Assembly (NCBI GenBank): GCA_036346355.1
Contig: CM070576.1
Coordinates: 15,731,558-15,795,557 of the forward strand
DNA: 64,000 bases
Source of the DNA: Rhipidocladum racemiflorum
Taxonomy: Eukaryota; Streptophyta; Magnoliopsida; Poales; Poaceae
Direction: 5' to 3'
Below the pieces are notes generated by a model. It had not been told where the DNA came from and did no database searches. It worked only from the letters and a program-made list of their open reading frames with translations. Made by a program: the position numbers and the translations under genes. Of this stretch, positions 21,909 to 31,040 are shown one piece after another (position 1 is the stretch's first letter; each line of letters starts with the position of its first letter).

Positions 21909-24102
21909 TGTGACACCACGGAGTGTCGTAACCTTATTTAATGTGCATAATGAGGTCAAAAACATTATGAAATATGGAATTGGAGGTTGAAACCATACGC
22001 TATGAGGTTTATTTGCGTTTCCGGGCTGTTTCTGGGGATTTGGGCCTTTCCCGGGGAGTTTGGGCCTAAGAGAAGGGGTTGTCGGCTTTGGTGGGATGGA
22101 GTATGAGTCCATTTAGGATTAGGAGTCCTGTGTGGGCTGGTAAAAGGGGCTCCCCCTGCCCCTTATTGCGCCGCCACCCAGCCTTGTGCGCCCCCACCAC
22201 CCCCCTTGTGCCCTAGCCTCCCCACCTCCCTCTCCCTCTTGGCCGTGCGCCCCCCCATTGCCCCCTTTACTCCCCACCTCACCACCACCACTCCTCCACC
22301 CCTTTCTGCCCTAGGGTAGCCTCTCCACCCCTGCACCTCGAAGATCCGTCCATTGGAGCGAGGAACGAGGAGCGAGGAGCAATCCGGGAGGAGATCCGTT
22401 GGGCTTTCGTGCGTCGGGCGAAGGTATGGCCATGGGGATCCTTGGGGTTGGTCTAGGTACTGTTCAAAGGATCATTATCACGTTTTTAGATCAATTGGTG
22501 GTGCTAGAATTGAGTAGATTAGATTAGATCTAGAAGTTGTCACGTTCTCTGTTTCGGGCAACATGTGCAGTAAACCTAGGGTTTGGGTTTTCACAATTTT
22601 AGAATCCGAATTTGGTCGGCCGACTGTTGAAGAAGTTGTAGGTAACTTCAATACCTTTCAGTGGGTATAAAGAACGCGTAATTCCGATCAGTCGTTTGAA
22701 AGTTATGGCTGTTTTACCGAGCGTGTTAAAATCGGTGACGTGATTGGAACAGATCACGGTATTTTGTAGATTAGACAACTTTAGAGTCCGAATCAGTCTT
22801 TCCCTATACCTAGGAAAAGTTAGGAAATTTCCTAAGCTATGCGAGGATGTACTCGTTTAATCGATTCGGAGTATTAGAACCCGAGTTATGCCTTTTGGAA
22901 GGTTGCTGTCTCGACGGGACAGAACCTTTGTTTTTGGGTTTTTAGAGTAATTGGCAATGTCGGGGTAGATGAGGGTTTGCGTACTGTTTTGTGGACATGA
23001 TTGTGAGTGTGTGGAACCCATGTGCAGGTGGTGTGACCCCGGGAGTGCCTTCTACGTCTCGCCAATCCGTTGCCCGTGGTTGAGGCAAGTGTATTGTAAT
23101 GGATAGCGGTTTGTAGGTTGCTAGTTGATACTAGATGAAATTGTTTTATATGATATGATCACTTGCCATGCTTTAATGATTGCCAATGATATGATGAGTA
23201 TGCTTAATATATTATGATGCCATGTGACAATGTACAAGTTAATTATGATGTTGGCATGTATGCATACATGGCATGATACATGTCCCAGGCGGTGAGAAAG
23301 TCATAACTAGTCCGGGGAAGGTCGGTGAGAAAGTTATGACTATTCCGGAGAGCCAATGAGTAAGTCCTACATCGTGATTCCATCCACCGCAGTGTTTGGA
23401 AGCGAGGAGTAGGCACCCTCCATCTTCGGGATGGAAGGGGGGAGAGGGTGCACACCGACGGGTGTGTACTCAACCATACCGGTATGAGTTTCCAAGGAGA
23501 CATGAACATCGCATCGCATTGCATACATAATGATGATGATATTGATATGTGAACATGAATGAGATGATACACATGATATGAGTTGTTGTAGCCATGTAAA
23601 TGTTCTTGTGTACCATTGCAATATGCTTGCTTAGTGTTGAACTCACGCTTGTGCTTTCTTGTTGTTTTTAGGTACCATGAGACCAGCATGCGGGGAAGGG
23701 AAATAGTCACACTTCTACACGTAGTTTCACTCATTCGTCTCACAAGTTATTCAATTGGGTTTTGATAATAAATTAAGTGTGATGCTTATTGTTTTTATGG
23801 TTTAGCTTTGCGATATGAGAGTCTTATTGTTCGTTTGGCTCATGGAGACATTGAATGCTTGGAATTAGACTTATATTGTTGTTATGCCTTTAATTATTGC
23901 TATTTTAGATGTCTCTCATATTGCCTTATATTGCTATGCTATTGTGTTTCCTTCAATTCATGTTAAAACAAAGGAGATGCTGCCGAAATTTCGGTTTTTA
24001 GCATTTACTCCTTTGCTGTAATTTATTTTAATTTAAAGTATTTGGATGTTGTTTAGCCTATGTTTGGTAGCATTCGGGCATATTAAATGCCGGGGTGTTA
24101 CA
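21909..24102 (+). repeat. 5' LTR of Tekay element
   Basis: TGTGACACCACGG through GCCGGGGTGTTACA. It contains a C-rich tract (22150-22330), donor-like AAG|GTATGG at 22423/22424, acceptors at 23027/23028 and 23671/23672, and the palindrome CATACCGGTATG at 23475-23486. Confidence 0.9.
23028..23084 (+). other. Putative LTR mini-exon, Tekay 5' LTR (57 nt)
   Basis: Preceded by a predicted 604-nt GT-AG intron (22424-23027, AAG|GTATGG to TGTGCAG). It is followed by a predicted 587-nt GC-AG intron (23085-23671, GAG|GCAAGTG to TTTTTAG|GTACC). A CTCAC branch-point-like site lies about 28 nt before the second acceptor. Splicing here would shorten the leader before gag at 24443. Confidence 0.55.
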
Positions 24103-24104
24103 GT

Positions 24105-24116
24105 TGGTATCAAAGC
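24105..24116 (+). promoter_or_regulatory. Primer-binding site, initiator tRNA-Met
   Basis: TGGTATCAAAGC, two bases after the 5' LTR. It matches TGGTATCAGAGC except for one G-to-A change. Confidence 0.85.
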
Positions 24117-24442
24117 GGGCTATAGGTCCTTGGAATGTGTATTTTTAGTGTCATACCTTAGGTTACAACTAAAATGTGATGTGGGATAACCGAGAAACAT
24201 GGCTTAGGTTTTAACTAAAACTTTGTCATAGGGTAGCAACATTAAAACTTGCAAAAGTGGAATAAGTAATTTAAAACTTGACACACTTGGTTGCACAGTA
24301 GGATGGGGTTTTGGTTCATCATTGCATTGCGCTTGATTATTTAATGAAGATTATGTTTATGATGATGTTTGATCCTTGTTCTTGATTATATGATGTTGTG
24401 CTTATGTTTATGTGATCGGATGGTTGTTTGTCTGAAGCATCC
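24117..24442 (+). other. 5' leader of Tekay element
   Basis: Non-coding. About 200 bp after the primer site (including AACATGGCTTAGGTTTTA and GGGTAGCAACATTAAAACTT) is shared with the non-autonomous elements at 45121-45320 and 61320-61510, a candidate packaging region. Confidence 0.6.
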
Positions 24443-25566
24443 ATGCCGAGGGGTAGAGGCCGTGGTCACCGTGGTCGTGGAAGCCAGGGGCGAAGTTCTC
24501 AGGGAGTTGCTGAGTCTGTAGCTGGGCTTCGCTCAATGCTCATGGGCTAGCGCAGGAGGAGCTCCCGGCGGCACAGTCAGGGGCTGAGGTACCCGCCGCC
24601 AATGCGGACTTAGTTCAGGCTCTGCAGAGGGATGTTCAGGAGCTACGCCAGCTATTGCGGGCAGCCCCTGCTGTTGTGCCACCCCCTGCAGCAGCCCCAG
24701 TTGCTGCCCCCGCTGTGTCGGAGCCGAGGATGAGTCTCTGGGAGTGGATGTCCCTCCGTCTTGACACTTTTGACGGAGCGGGCATGCCGATCCAGTTCGC
24801 AGATTGGCTGCGGTACATGGAGAGGCAGTTTGAGGTCCTGGAGTTGACCTCGGTCCAGAGGGCTCGCTTTGTGGCCTTTCAGCTGAAGGGCCAAGCTGAT
24901 ATCTGGTGGGAGGGGGTTCTGGCTGCTAGAGCCCCCGATCTTGGTCCGGTCACCTGGGAGGACTTTGTGGCTCGCTTCCGAGCCAAGTTATACCCAGAGT
25001 CTTTCCTTGAGCGGATGGAGCATACTCTGATGACTCTTTCCCAGGGAAAGAGGTCGGTGACAGAGTATGAGGCGGAGTTCAATAGTGTGGTGCGCTTCGT
25101 GCCAGCTGTGGCAGCCGACGATAGGGAGAAGGCGAGGAGGTTCCGTAGAGGTCTCAACCAGGAGTTCAGAGTTGTCATGGGGGCGACTGTCCCTCGTGAC
25201 TTCTGCTCCGTGGTGGAGCAGGCGAAGGGCATGGAGCTCGAGTTGGAGCTCTCCCGGGATAGGCAAAACCCGGGTGGTTCAGGGGTTCCTGCGGCCCCAG
25301 GCGGGGACCAGAAGAGGACCTTTGGTGGAGGCGGTGGGTCTTCTCAGCGACCCACCTTCAAGAAGTTCAAGGGGGGATAGGGTTCCTCCTCGGGGGCTAA
25401 GACGAGGCCGCCCCAATCGTCTTCCTCACGAGCGGCTGTTCGTCCTGTGCCCGGGCAGGGCATGATGTGTTTCAAGTGCGGTGGTGAGCACCGTGCTTTA
25501 GAGTGTGGTTGGACCGGGAGTTGCAACCATTGTGGCAAGCCTGGCCACATAGGACGAGTCTGCCGG
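24443..25566 (+). pseudogene. gag: gag of Tekay element
   Basis: ATG at 24443 opens with an arginine-glycine-rich start (MPRGRGRGHRGRG). A stop at 24548-24550 reflects a one-base frameshift, after which the frame AQEELPAAQ continues to the end. The gag domain spans about 24720-25250 (EWMSLRLDTFDGAGMP, WLRYMERQFEVL, FVAFQLKGQADIWWEG, FLERMEHTLMTLSQGKRSV). A TAG at 25378-25380 interrupts the linker. Two zinc knuckles follow at about 25468-25560: CFKCGGEHRALEC (Cys-x2-Cys-x3-His-x4-Cys) and the canonical CNHCGKPGHIGRVC. Gag would form the particle and package RNA. Confidence 0.85.
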
Positions 25567-26150
25567 ATGAATCCCGGTAGCATCATCAAGTGGGAGACGG
25601 TGCCTTCTCCTCCCACTCCAGCGGCGTCTTCCAGAGGATCGGTGCACTTGATGGTGGCTCCTGCTCCTCAGCTGCCCTTTGCGTGGACGCCACCAGCAGC
25701 GTACTGGTGCCCGCAGCCGTCTGCTCCTCCTCAGTTGCCTCCTCCGCCCCCAGCTTTGTTGGGGCATCAGCTGGGAGTCGGGGCTCCTACTGTCCCAGCA
25801 CCACCAGGAGTGTACGCCTTGCCGACCGCCGAGTCAGCCGAGCATCCAGAGGTGGTTTCAGGTACTCTGCTCGTGGATTTCGTTGATGCCTTTGTTCTGT
25901 TTGATTCCGGAGCATCCTATTCCTTTGTGTCGTCTGAGTTTGCTAGTAGAGCTAAGTTGAGAGTTCAACGGATTTCTTAGTCTGTGATAGTCAGTTCTCC
26001 TAGGGGTTTGATTGCTAGTTCTTTGGTTTGCCCGGGTTGCACCATTGCCATTGATGATGAGGTTTTCTTTGCCAATATTATGGTGATCCAATTGGCTCCT
26101 TTTGATGTCATTTTGGGCATGGACTGGTTGCATCAGTACCGTGCCAAGAT
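25567..26150 (+). pseudogene. Aspartic protease of Tekay element
   Basis: Same frame as gag, after a proline-rich linker. The catalytic DSG is intact at 25903-25911 (LFDSGASYSFV). A TAG at 25978-25980 interrupts the domain. The second half, with FDVILGMDWL near 26100-26130, is the usual end of chromovirus proteases. Confidence 0.85.
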
Positions 26151-26329
26151 CTATTGCTTTTGGAGGACGGTTACCTTGCAGGCCCCGTCAGGGGTAGAGT
26201 TGACCTTTCAGGGTTGTATACCTTCCAGTTCCGTCTTTGCTTTGACTAGTCTGTTTTCTGGTCGCCGTTTGAGGCAGTTGGGTTTCCTCATGGCTATGTC
26301 AGAAAAGCCATCTTCCTCAGTTTCCATTG

Positions 26330-27027
26330 AGGAAATTCCTGTAGTGAAGGAGTTTGTTGATGTGTTCCCTGATGAGTTGCCTGGTTTACCTCCTGTGAGG
26401 AATGTGGAGTTTCGTTTTGATATTGTTCCTGGCACTCGACCTATTTCTATCTCTCCTTACCGCTTGGCTCGTCCTTTTCAAGACGAGTTGAAAAAGCAGT
26501 TGGAGGATCTGTTGGCCAAGGGTTTTATTCGGCGTAGTGTGTCGCCTTGGGGAGCACCCATCCTCTTCGTTTCGAAGAAGGATGGAAGTTGGCGTATGTG
26601 CATTGATTATCGTGCTCTTAATCAAGTGACAGTCAAGAACAAGTATCCTTTGCCTCGCATTGAGGATCTGTTTGACCAACTGAAGGGAGCAAAGGTGTTC
26701 TCCAAGATTGATCTTCAGTCGGGGTATAATCAGATTCGCGTGAGGGAGCAGGACATTGAGAAGACTGCTTTCTCCACTAGGTATGGGCATTATGAATTTA
26801 AAGTTATGTCTTTTGGACTAACTAATGCTCCTGCTGTCTTTATGGAGGCGATGAACAGTATGCTACACAAGTACCTTGATGAGTTTGTGGTAGTGTTCAT
26901 CGATGACATTCTGGTTTACTCTAAATCAGAAGAGGAGCATGAGTGGCATTTGAGGCTTGTGTTGAGCACCTTGAGGTAGAATCAGTTCTTTGCTAAGCTG
27001 AAAAAGTGCGAGTTCTAGATTTCAGAA
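26330..27027 (+). pseudogene. Reverse transcriptase of Tekay element
   Basis: RT blocks are complete and in one frame: VVKEFVDVFPDELPGLPP, PISISPYRLA, WGAPILFVSKKDGSWRMC with DYRALNQVTVKNKYPLPR, KIDLQSGYNQIRV, MSFGLTNAPAVF and the catalytic FIDD at 26896-26907. TAG codons at 26977-26979 and 27016-27018 break the thumb region (STLR-stop, CEF-stop). Confidence 0.9.
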
Positions 27028-27690
27028 GTGGGTTTCCTTGGCCACATCATCAATCCAGAGGGCATATCTGTAGATCCTAGCAAAGTCTTAGTAGTTTTGG
27101 ATTGGAAGAGGCCTTCCAATGTCAAAGAGGTGCGTAGTTTTCTTGGGTTGGCTGGCTACTATCGGCGTTTTGTGCAGGATTTCTCTATCATTGCCAAGCC
27201 ACTTTCGCAGCTGACTCAGAAGGGGGTGAAATTTCAGTGGACTGCAGAGTGTGAGCACAGTTTCTGCACTTTGAAAGAGAAGTTAGTGACTGCTCCTGTT
27301 CTTACCCTTCCCGAGCCTGGGAAGCGCTTCACTGTTTATTCTGATGCTTCTCGGTTGGGACTTGGTTGTGTGTTCATGCAAGATGGCAAGGTGATTGCTT
27401 ATGCATCGAGGCAGTTGAAAAAGCATGAGCAGAACTATCCCACACATGATCTTGAGCTAGCCGCTGTGGTGTTTGCTTTGAAGATATGGAGGCACTATCT
27501 TTATGGTGAGTCTTGTGATATCTTCACTGATCACAAGAGCCTCAAGTATATCTTTACTCAGAAAGATTTGAACTTGAGACAAAGGAGGTGGCTAGAATTG
27601 ATAAAGGATTATGACCTCACTATCCAGTACCATCTGGGTAAGGCAAATGTGGTGGCTGACGCTCTCAGTCGCAAGACAATGCCCCCTGTC
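27028..27690 (+). pseudogene. RNase H region of Tekay element
   Basis: The tether (VRSFLGLAGYYRRFVQDFS) and RNase H domain are uninterrupted. VYSDASRLGLGCV carries the first catalytic aspartate near 27340. The ASRQLKKHEQNYPTHDLEL segment carries the catalytic glutamate and FTDHKSLKYI the third acidic residue near 27530. GKANVVADALSR marks the end. It would degrade the RNA template after minus-strand synthesis. Confidence 0.9.
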
Positions 27691-28053
27691 GTTGATTGTC
27701 TTGTTGCTGATTTTGAGCGATTGGGAGAGTCCTACTGCTTTGCGGGGACCGTGCAGGCTGAAACTCAATTGATTCTTGAGTCAGCGATTCCCGAGCGTGT
27801 GCGGGAGGCACAGCAGCATGATCGTTTGCTCCAGCAGGTGAGGAAGCGCCTTGAGGAGGGCAAGTCTGGAGACTTTACCATTGATGATGCGGGAGCTTTG
27901 AGATTTCAGGGTCGTCTGTGCATGCCTCAGAAATCCCAAGTGAAAGAGGATATTCTGAAAGAGGCTCATCGCACCCCGTACACGGTCCATCCTGGGGAGA
28001 CCAAAATGTACAGAGATTTGAAGAAGAACTTCTGGTGGAAAAGGATGAGAGTG
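27691..28053 (+). pseudogene. Integrase N-terminus of Tekay element (split by solo LTR)
   Basis: Contains the linker after RNase H and the first half of the zinc-binding finger: HRTPYTVHPGETKMYRDL supplies the two histidines. The reading frame is cut at 28053 by the copia solo LTR; the two cysteines lie on the far side at 29810-29830. Confidence 0.9.
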
Positions 28054-28204
28054 TGTGAAATCATGTGCTGAAAAATTGGCTTTGAACTGAAAAATTAACT
28101 TAGAATTAAATTTGCAAATGTGTTTGTTCATGTGTTTTGACAATTTGACAAGAAACAGTAAGTTTCGCTTTGGCGCCGGACCAAACTTAAAGAAAACAGT
28201 AAGT

Positions 28205-28540
28205 TGTGCATCTACGACGGACAAACTTTGTTGGTCTGTCGTGGACGTGTTTTTGAGCTCATGAGTCGAACTCAATCTTCCAAGAATCCAGTAAGTTTTG
28301 CATATACGGCAGACAAACTTCTTTGGTCAGTCGTGAATGGCTTTTTGAGGTTTGATTTCGCATGTACGACGGACCGATTTTGTTTGTCCGTCGTGAACGT
28401 GTTTTCGCCGGAATGATTTCTTCTTGGAACCGAAACTTCCACTTGTACAACGGACCGATTTTGTTTGTCCGTTGTGAATGTTTTTTTTGAGTGATTTTTC
28501 ATGTGTACGCCGGACCATATTTCCTTGTCCGTCGTGAATG
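28205..28540 (+). repeat. Five degenerate ~60-65-bp units, each an inverted repeat
   Basis: Each unit has the form ACGACGGAC, 10-12 nt, GTCCGTCGT. Arms lie at 28214-28222/28234-28242 and 28366-28374/28386-28394; other copies are near 28305, 28447 and 28507. The copy near 28447 has ACAACGGAC paired with GTCCGTTGT, a compensating change on both arms. Confidence 0.8.
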
Positions 28541-28883
28541 CGTTTTTGCTGAATTAGGGTTTTGAGCAGAATTGAAATGATTTAAATTTGAGATTATGAA
28601 ATTTGTAATGATTTCATGATGCTTCTTTTGAAATGGACTTTATGCAATGTGAGTAGTTGCATAGATTGACATTGAGTCAAGTCGTGGACTTGTGCTCGGA
28701 TTTGTTTTGTGGTTTGTTCATGTGCAGGTATTGCTCGAAGACGAATGTGGTCGATGACGGGACCGGAACTAGGTTCATGGAGGAACTGAGGTTCGGGACT
28801 AGGTTCAGGAGGAACTGAGGTCTTGGTGGTCAAGGATGTCATGCGGGACGTTCGGGCTAAGGGAATGGTGCACATGAAGAATG

Positions 28884-29012
28884 GTTAGTCACGTGAGAAT
28901 GGCAGGAGGTCATTCGCGTGCAAAGTGTTAGTCACGTGAGTATGGCAGGTGGCCATACGCGTGCAAAGTGTTAGTCACGTGAGTATGGTAGGGTTACCAT
29001 ACGCGTGCAAGA
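28884..29012 (+). repeat. Three 43-bp direct repeats carrying G-boxes, upstream of the LTR TATA box
   Basis: Units start at 28884, 28927 and 28970. Each contains TTAGTCACGTGAG and ends near CGCGTGCAA. The CACGTG core is a classical plant bZIP/bHLH site. Sitting about 100-220 bp upstream of the TATA box, the array is a good candidate LTR enhancer. Confidence 0.85.
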
Positions 29013-29109
29013 GTTGTACTCGGCCAGGTTGGGCCAAGTAGAGTTGAGTTGGATACGGATTCCTTCTAGGGAATAGGAATCGTATTCAGAACTCCTTGTG
29101 GGTTGGTCC

Positions 29110-29118
29110 TTTAAATAG
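29110..29118 (+). promoter_or_regulatory. TATA box of the copia LTR
   Basis: TTTAAATAG, followed about 110 bp later by AATAAA, the usual spacing of TATA box and poly(A) signal around a short R region. Confidence 0.6.
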
Positions 29119-29223
29119 GTGGGGCGTCTCCTGTTGAAAGGCATCAACCAGAGCTGAGCGCATAGAGCCTTGGGCTCAAAGTTTAGGGTTTGTACTCTTT
29201 TGATGAGAGTATTTTAGACAAGA

Positions 29224-29229
29224 AATAAA
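29224..29229 (+). terminator. Poly(A) signal of the copia LTR
   Basis: AATAAA within AAGAAATAAAGATC, downstream of the TATA box. Confidence 0.55.
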
Positions 29230-29781
29230 GATCAATTCTTTCAAGATTTTTGCGTGCTCTGAAGAACCTCGCCGCTACTGTTGTTTTCTGTTTTGGTTCT
29301 TGTTTGCATGCTTGTTCTAATTCTAAATTGGTTTTTGATCGTTGAGTTTCATATTGGTTTGATCCATCAAAAACCTCTCTAGGGTATTGATCTAGTGTTT
29401 CTCTAAGTCTAGTTGATTAATCTTTTGGCGTTCTTGTTTAATCTTGAAGTTTTGATTAGATTGATTCTCGTCAAGTTCTGGATCAGCAAGCTTGCGAAGC
29501 TCATAACTTTTGATCCGTAAGTCCGATCGAGCTGATTCTTTTAGGGTTCGATTCGTACTGGAATCTAGTTTCTTGTGTCCAAATTTCAGATCGTTTCGAC
29601 GGTTGGATCTCCGGGAATTCTCGTTTTACCGAACCTCTGTCATTCTGTTTTTGTCGAAAACGAGGCAATTATTTGGTTCTGTTTTGGGGTGAACTTTTAA
29701 TAGATCAAGAATTTGGTTTTAGCTTCCGCACAATCATTCACCCCCCCTCTGATTGCTATATTCGTATACTTCGATCCTATA

Positions 29782-30953
29782 GAGTGGATATTGCCAAGTA
29801 TGTGGTGTCTTGTGGGATTTGTCAGAAGATCAAGGCCGAACACAAGCGTCCTGCTGGTCTGTTGCAGCCATTGGAGATTCCTGTGTGGCCATGGGATGAC
29901 ATCTCCATGGATTTCGTGGTTGGCCTACCTCGTACTCCACGAGGGAAGGATGCTGTTTGGGTTGTGGTGGACCGTCTCAGCAAGACCGCACATTTCATTC
30001 CTATCCGCACTACCAATTTAGCGGGCGAGTTGGCTCCCATCTATGTGCGGGAAATTGTGAGACTGCATGGTGTGCCCAGGACCATTATCTATGATCGGGA
30101 TGCGAAATTTGTTTCAAAATTTTGGGAGAGTTTGCAGAGTGCTTTGGGTACACAGCTTTGCCTTAGTACCGCTTTCCACCCTCAGACAGATGGGCAGTCT
30201 GAGCGTACCATTCAGACTTTGGAGGACATGCTCAGGGCCTGTGTGATGGCTTGGAAAGGTAGCTGGGAAGATCATTTGCCTTTGGCAGAGTTTGCTTATA
30301 ATAACAACTATCATTCCAGCATCCGGGCTGCTCCTTATGAGGTATTGTATGGCCGGAAGTGCAGATCGCCACTTTGTTGGGATGCTGTGGGCGAGAGAGC
30401 AGTTCTTGGACCGAATTGGGTTCAGCAGACTGTTGATCGCGTGGCGGAGGTACGACAAAACCTTCTTGCAGCGCAGAGCAGATAGAAAAGCTATGCTGAT
30501 GTGAGGCGAGATTTGGAGTTTGAGGTGGGTGATAGCATACTCTTGCGAGTATCTCCCACCAAGGGTGTGGTGCGTTTTGGCACCAAGGGAAAGCTCAGTC
30601 CGAGGTATGTTGGGCCATTTCCTATCATCGCCCGAGTTGGTAAGCTGGCTTATCGTCTGGAGCTACCGGAGTCGATGCTAGGTGTGCATAATGTGTTCCA
30701 TGTCTCGATGTTGAGGAAATACTTGCATGATCCGGAGTTGTTGGTCCCGTTGGAACCATTAGTGCTTGAGCAGGACCTCACCTTCGAGTCCCGTCCTGTG
30801 GAAACTCTGGGGACCTCGGAGCGAGTGATGAAGAACCGAACACTCAAGTTTGTCAAAGTCTTGTGGTCACATCAGACCGAGAGAGAAGTGACTTGGGAGT
30901 TGGAGTCTCGCATGCGCGAGAAGTATCCCGATCTTTTCGCCTCAAGTATGTGA
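29782..30953 (+). pseudogene. Integrase core, GPY/F module and chromodomain of Tekay element
   Basis: Resumes with VDIAKYVVSCGICQK, which supplies the zinc-finger cysteines. The catalytic core has aspartate at 29910 (SMDFVVGLP), aspartate at 30093 (IIYDRDAKF) and glutamate at 30201 (GQSERTIQTL): exactly 35 residues separate the last two. A TAG at 30483-30485 lies after AAQSR. The GPY/F-type module (PRYVGPFPII) is near 30600-30630. The chromodomain-like C-terminus (FVKVLWSHQTEREVTWE, ending KYPDLF) lies at 30845-30940, and the stop is at 30951-30953. Chromodomains steer chromovirus integration to particular chromatin. Confidence 0.9.
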
Positions 30954-31024
30954 TGTGAAACCTAGCTATCATCTGTTTTGCTGGGTTGCGTTTTGGTGCG
31001 TTTTAGATTCGAGGTCGAATCCTG

Positions 31025-31040
31025 TTGAAGGGGGGGAGAA
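31025..31040 (+). promoter_or_regulatory. Polypurine tract of Tekay element
   Basis: TTGAAGGGGGGGAGAA directly before the 3' LTR, 72 bp after the pol stop codon. The same GGTCGAATCC-N-GTT-AAGGGGGG context precedes the LTRs at 18138 and 49475. Confidence 0.85.

Larger units (their letters stand above)
28054..29781 (+). mobile_element. Ty1/copia solo LTR inside integrase
   Basis: Starts TGTGAAATCATG and ends TCGATCCTATA, flanked by TSD GAGTG at 28049-28053 and 29782-29786. Removing it restores the integrase reading register by position. The 3' part has a CACAATCATTCACCCCCCC tract typical of the 3' region of long copia LTRs, plus a TATA box and AATAAA in plus orientation. Length is 1728 bp. The terminal TA in place of CA is probably a mutation. 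A SIRE/Maximus assignment is a guess from size. Confidence 0.8.

Noticed and set aside
28205..28540. CRISPR-like array
   Set aside because: Units are degenerate inverted repeats without regular spacers, inside a plant copia LTR.
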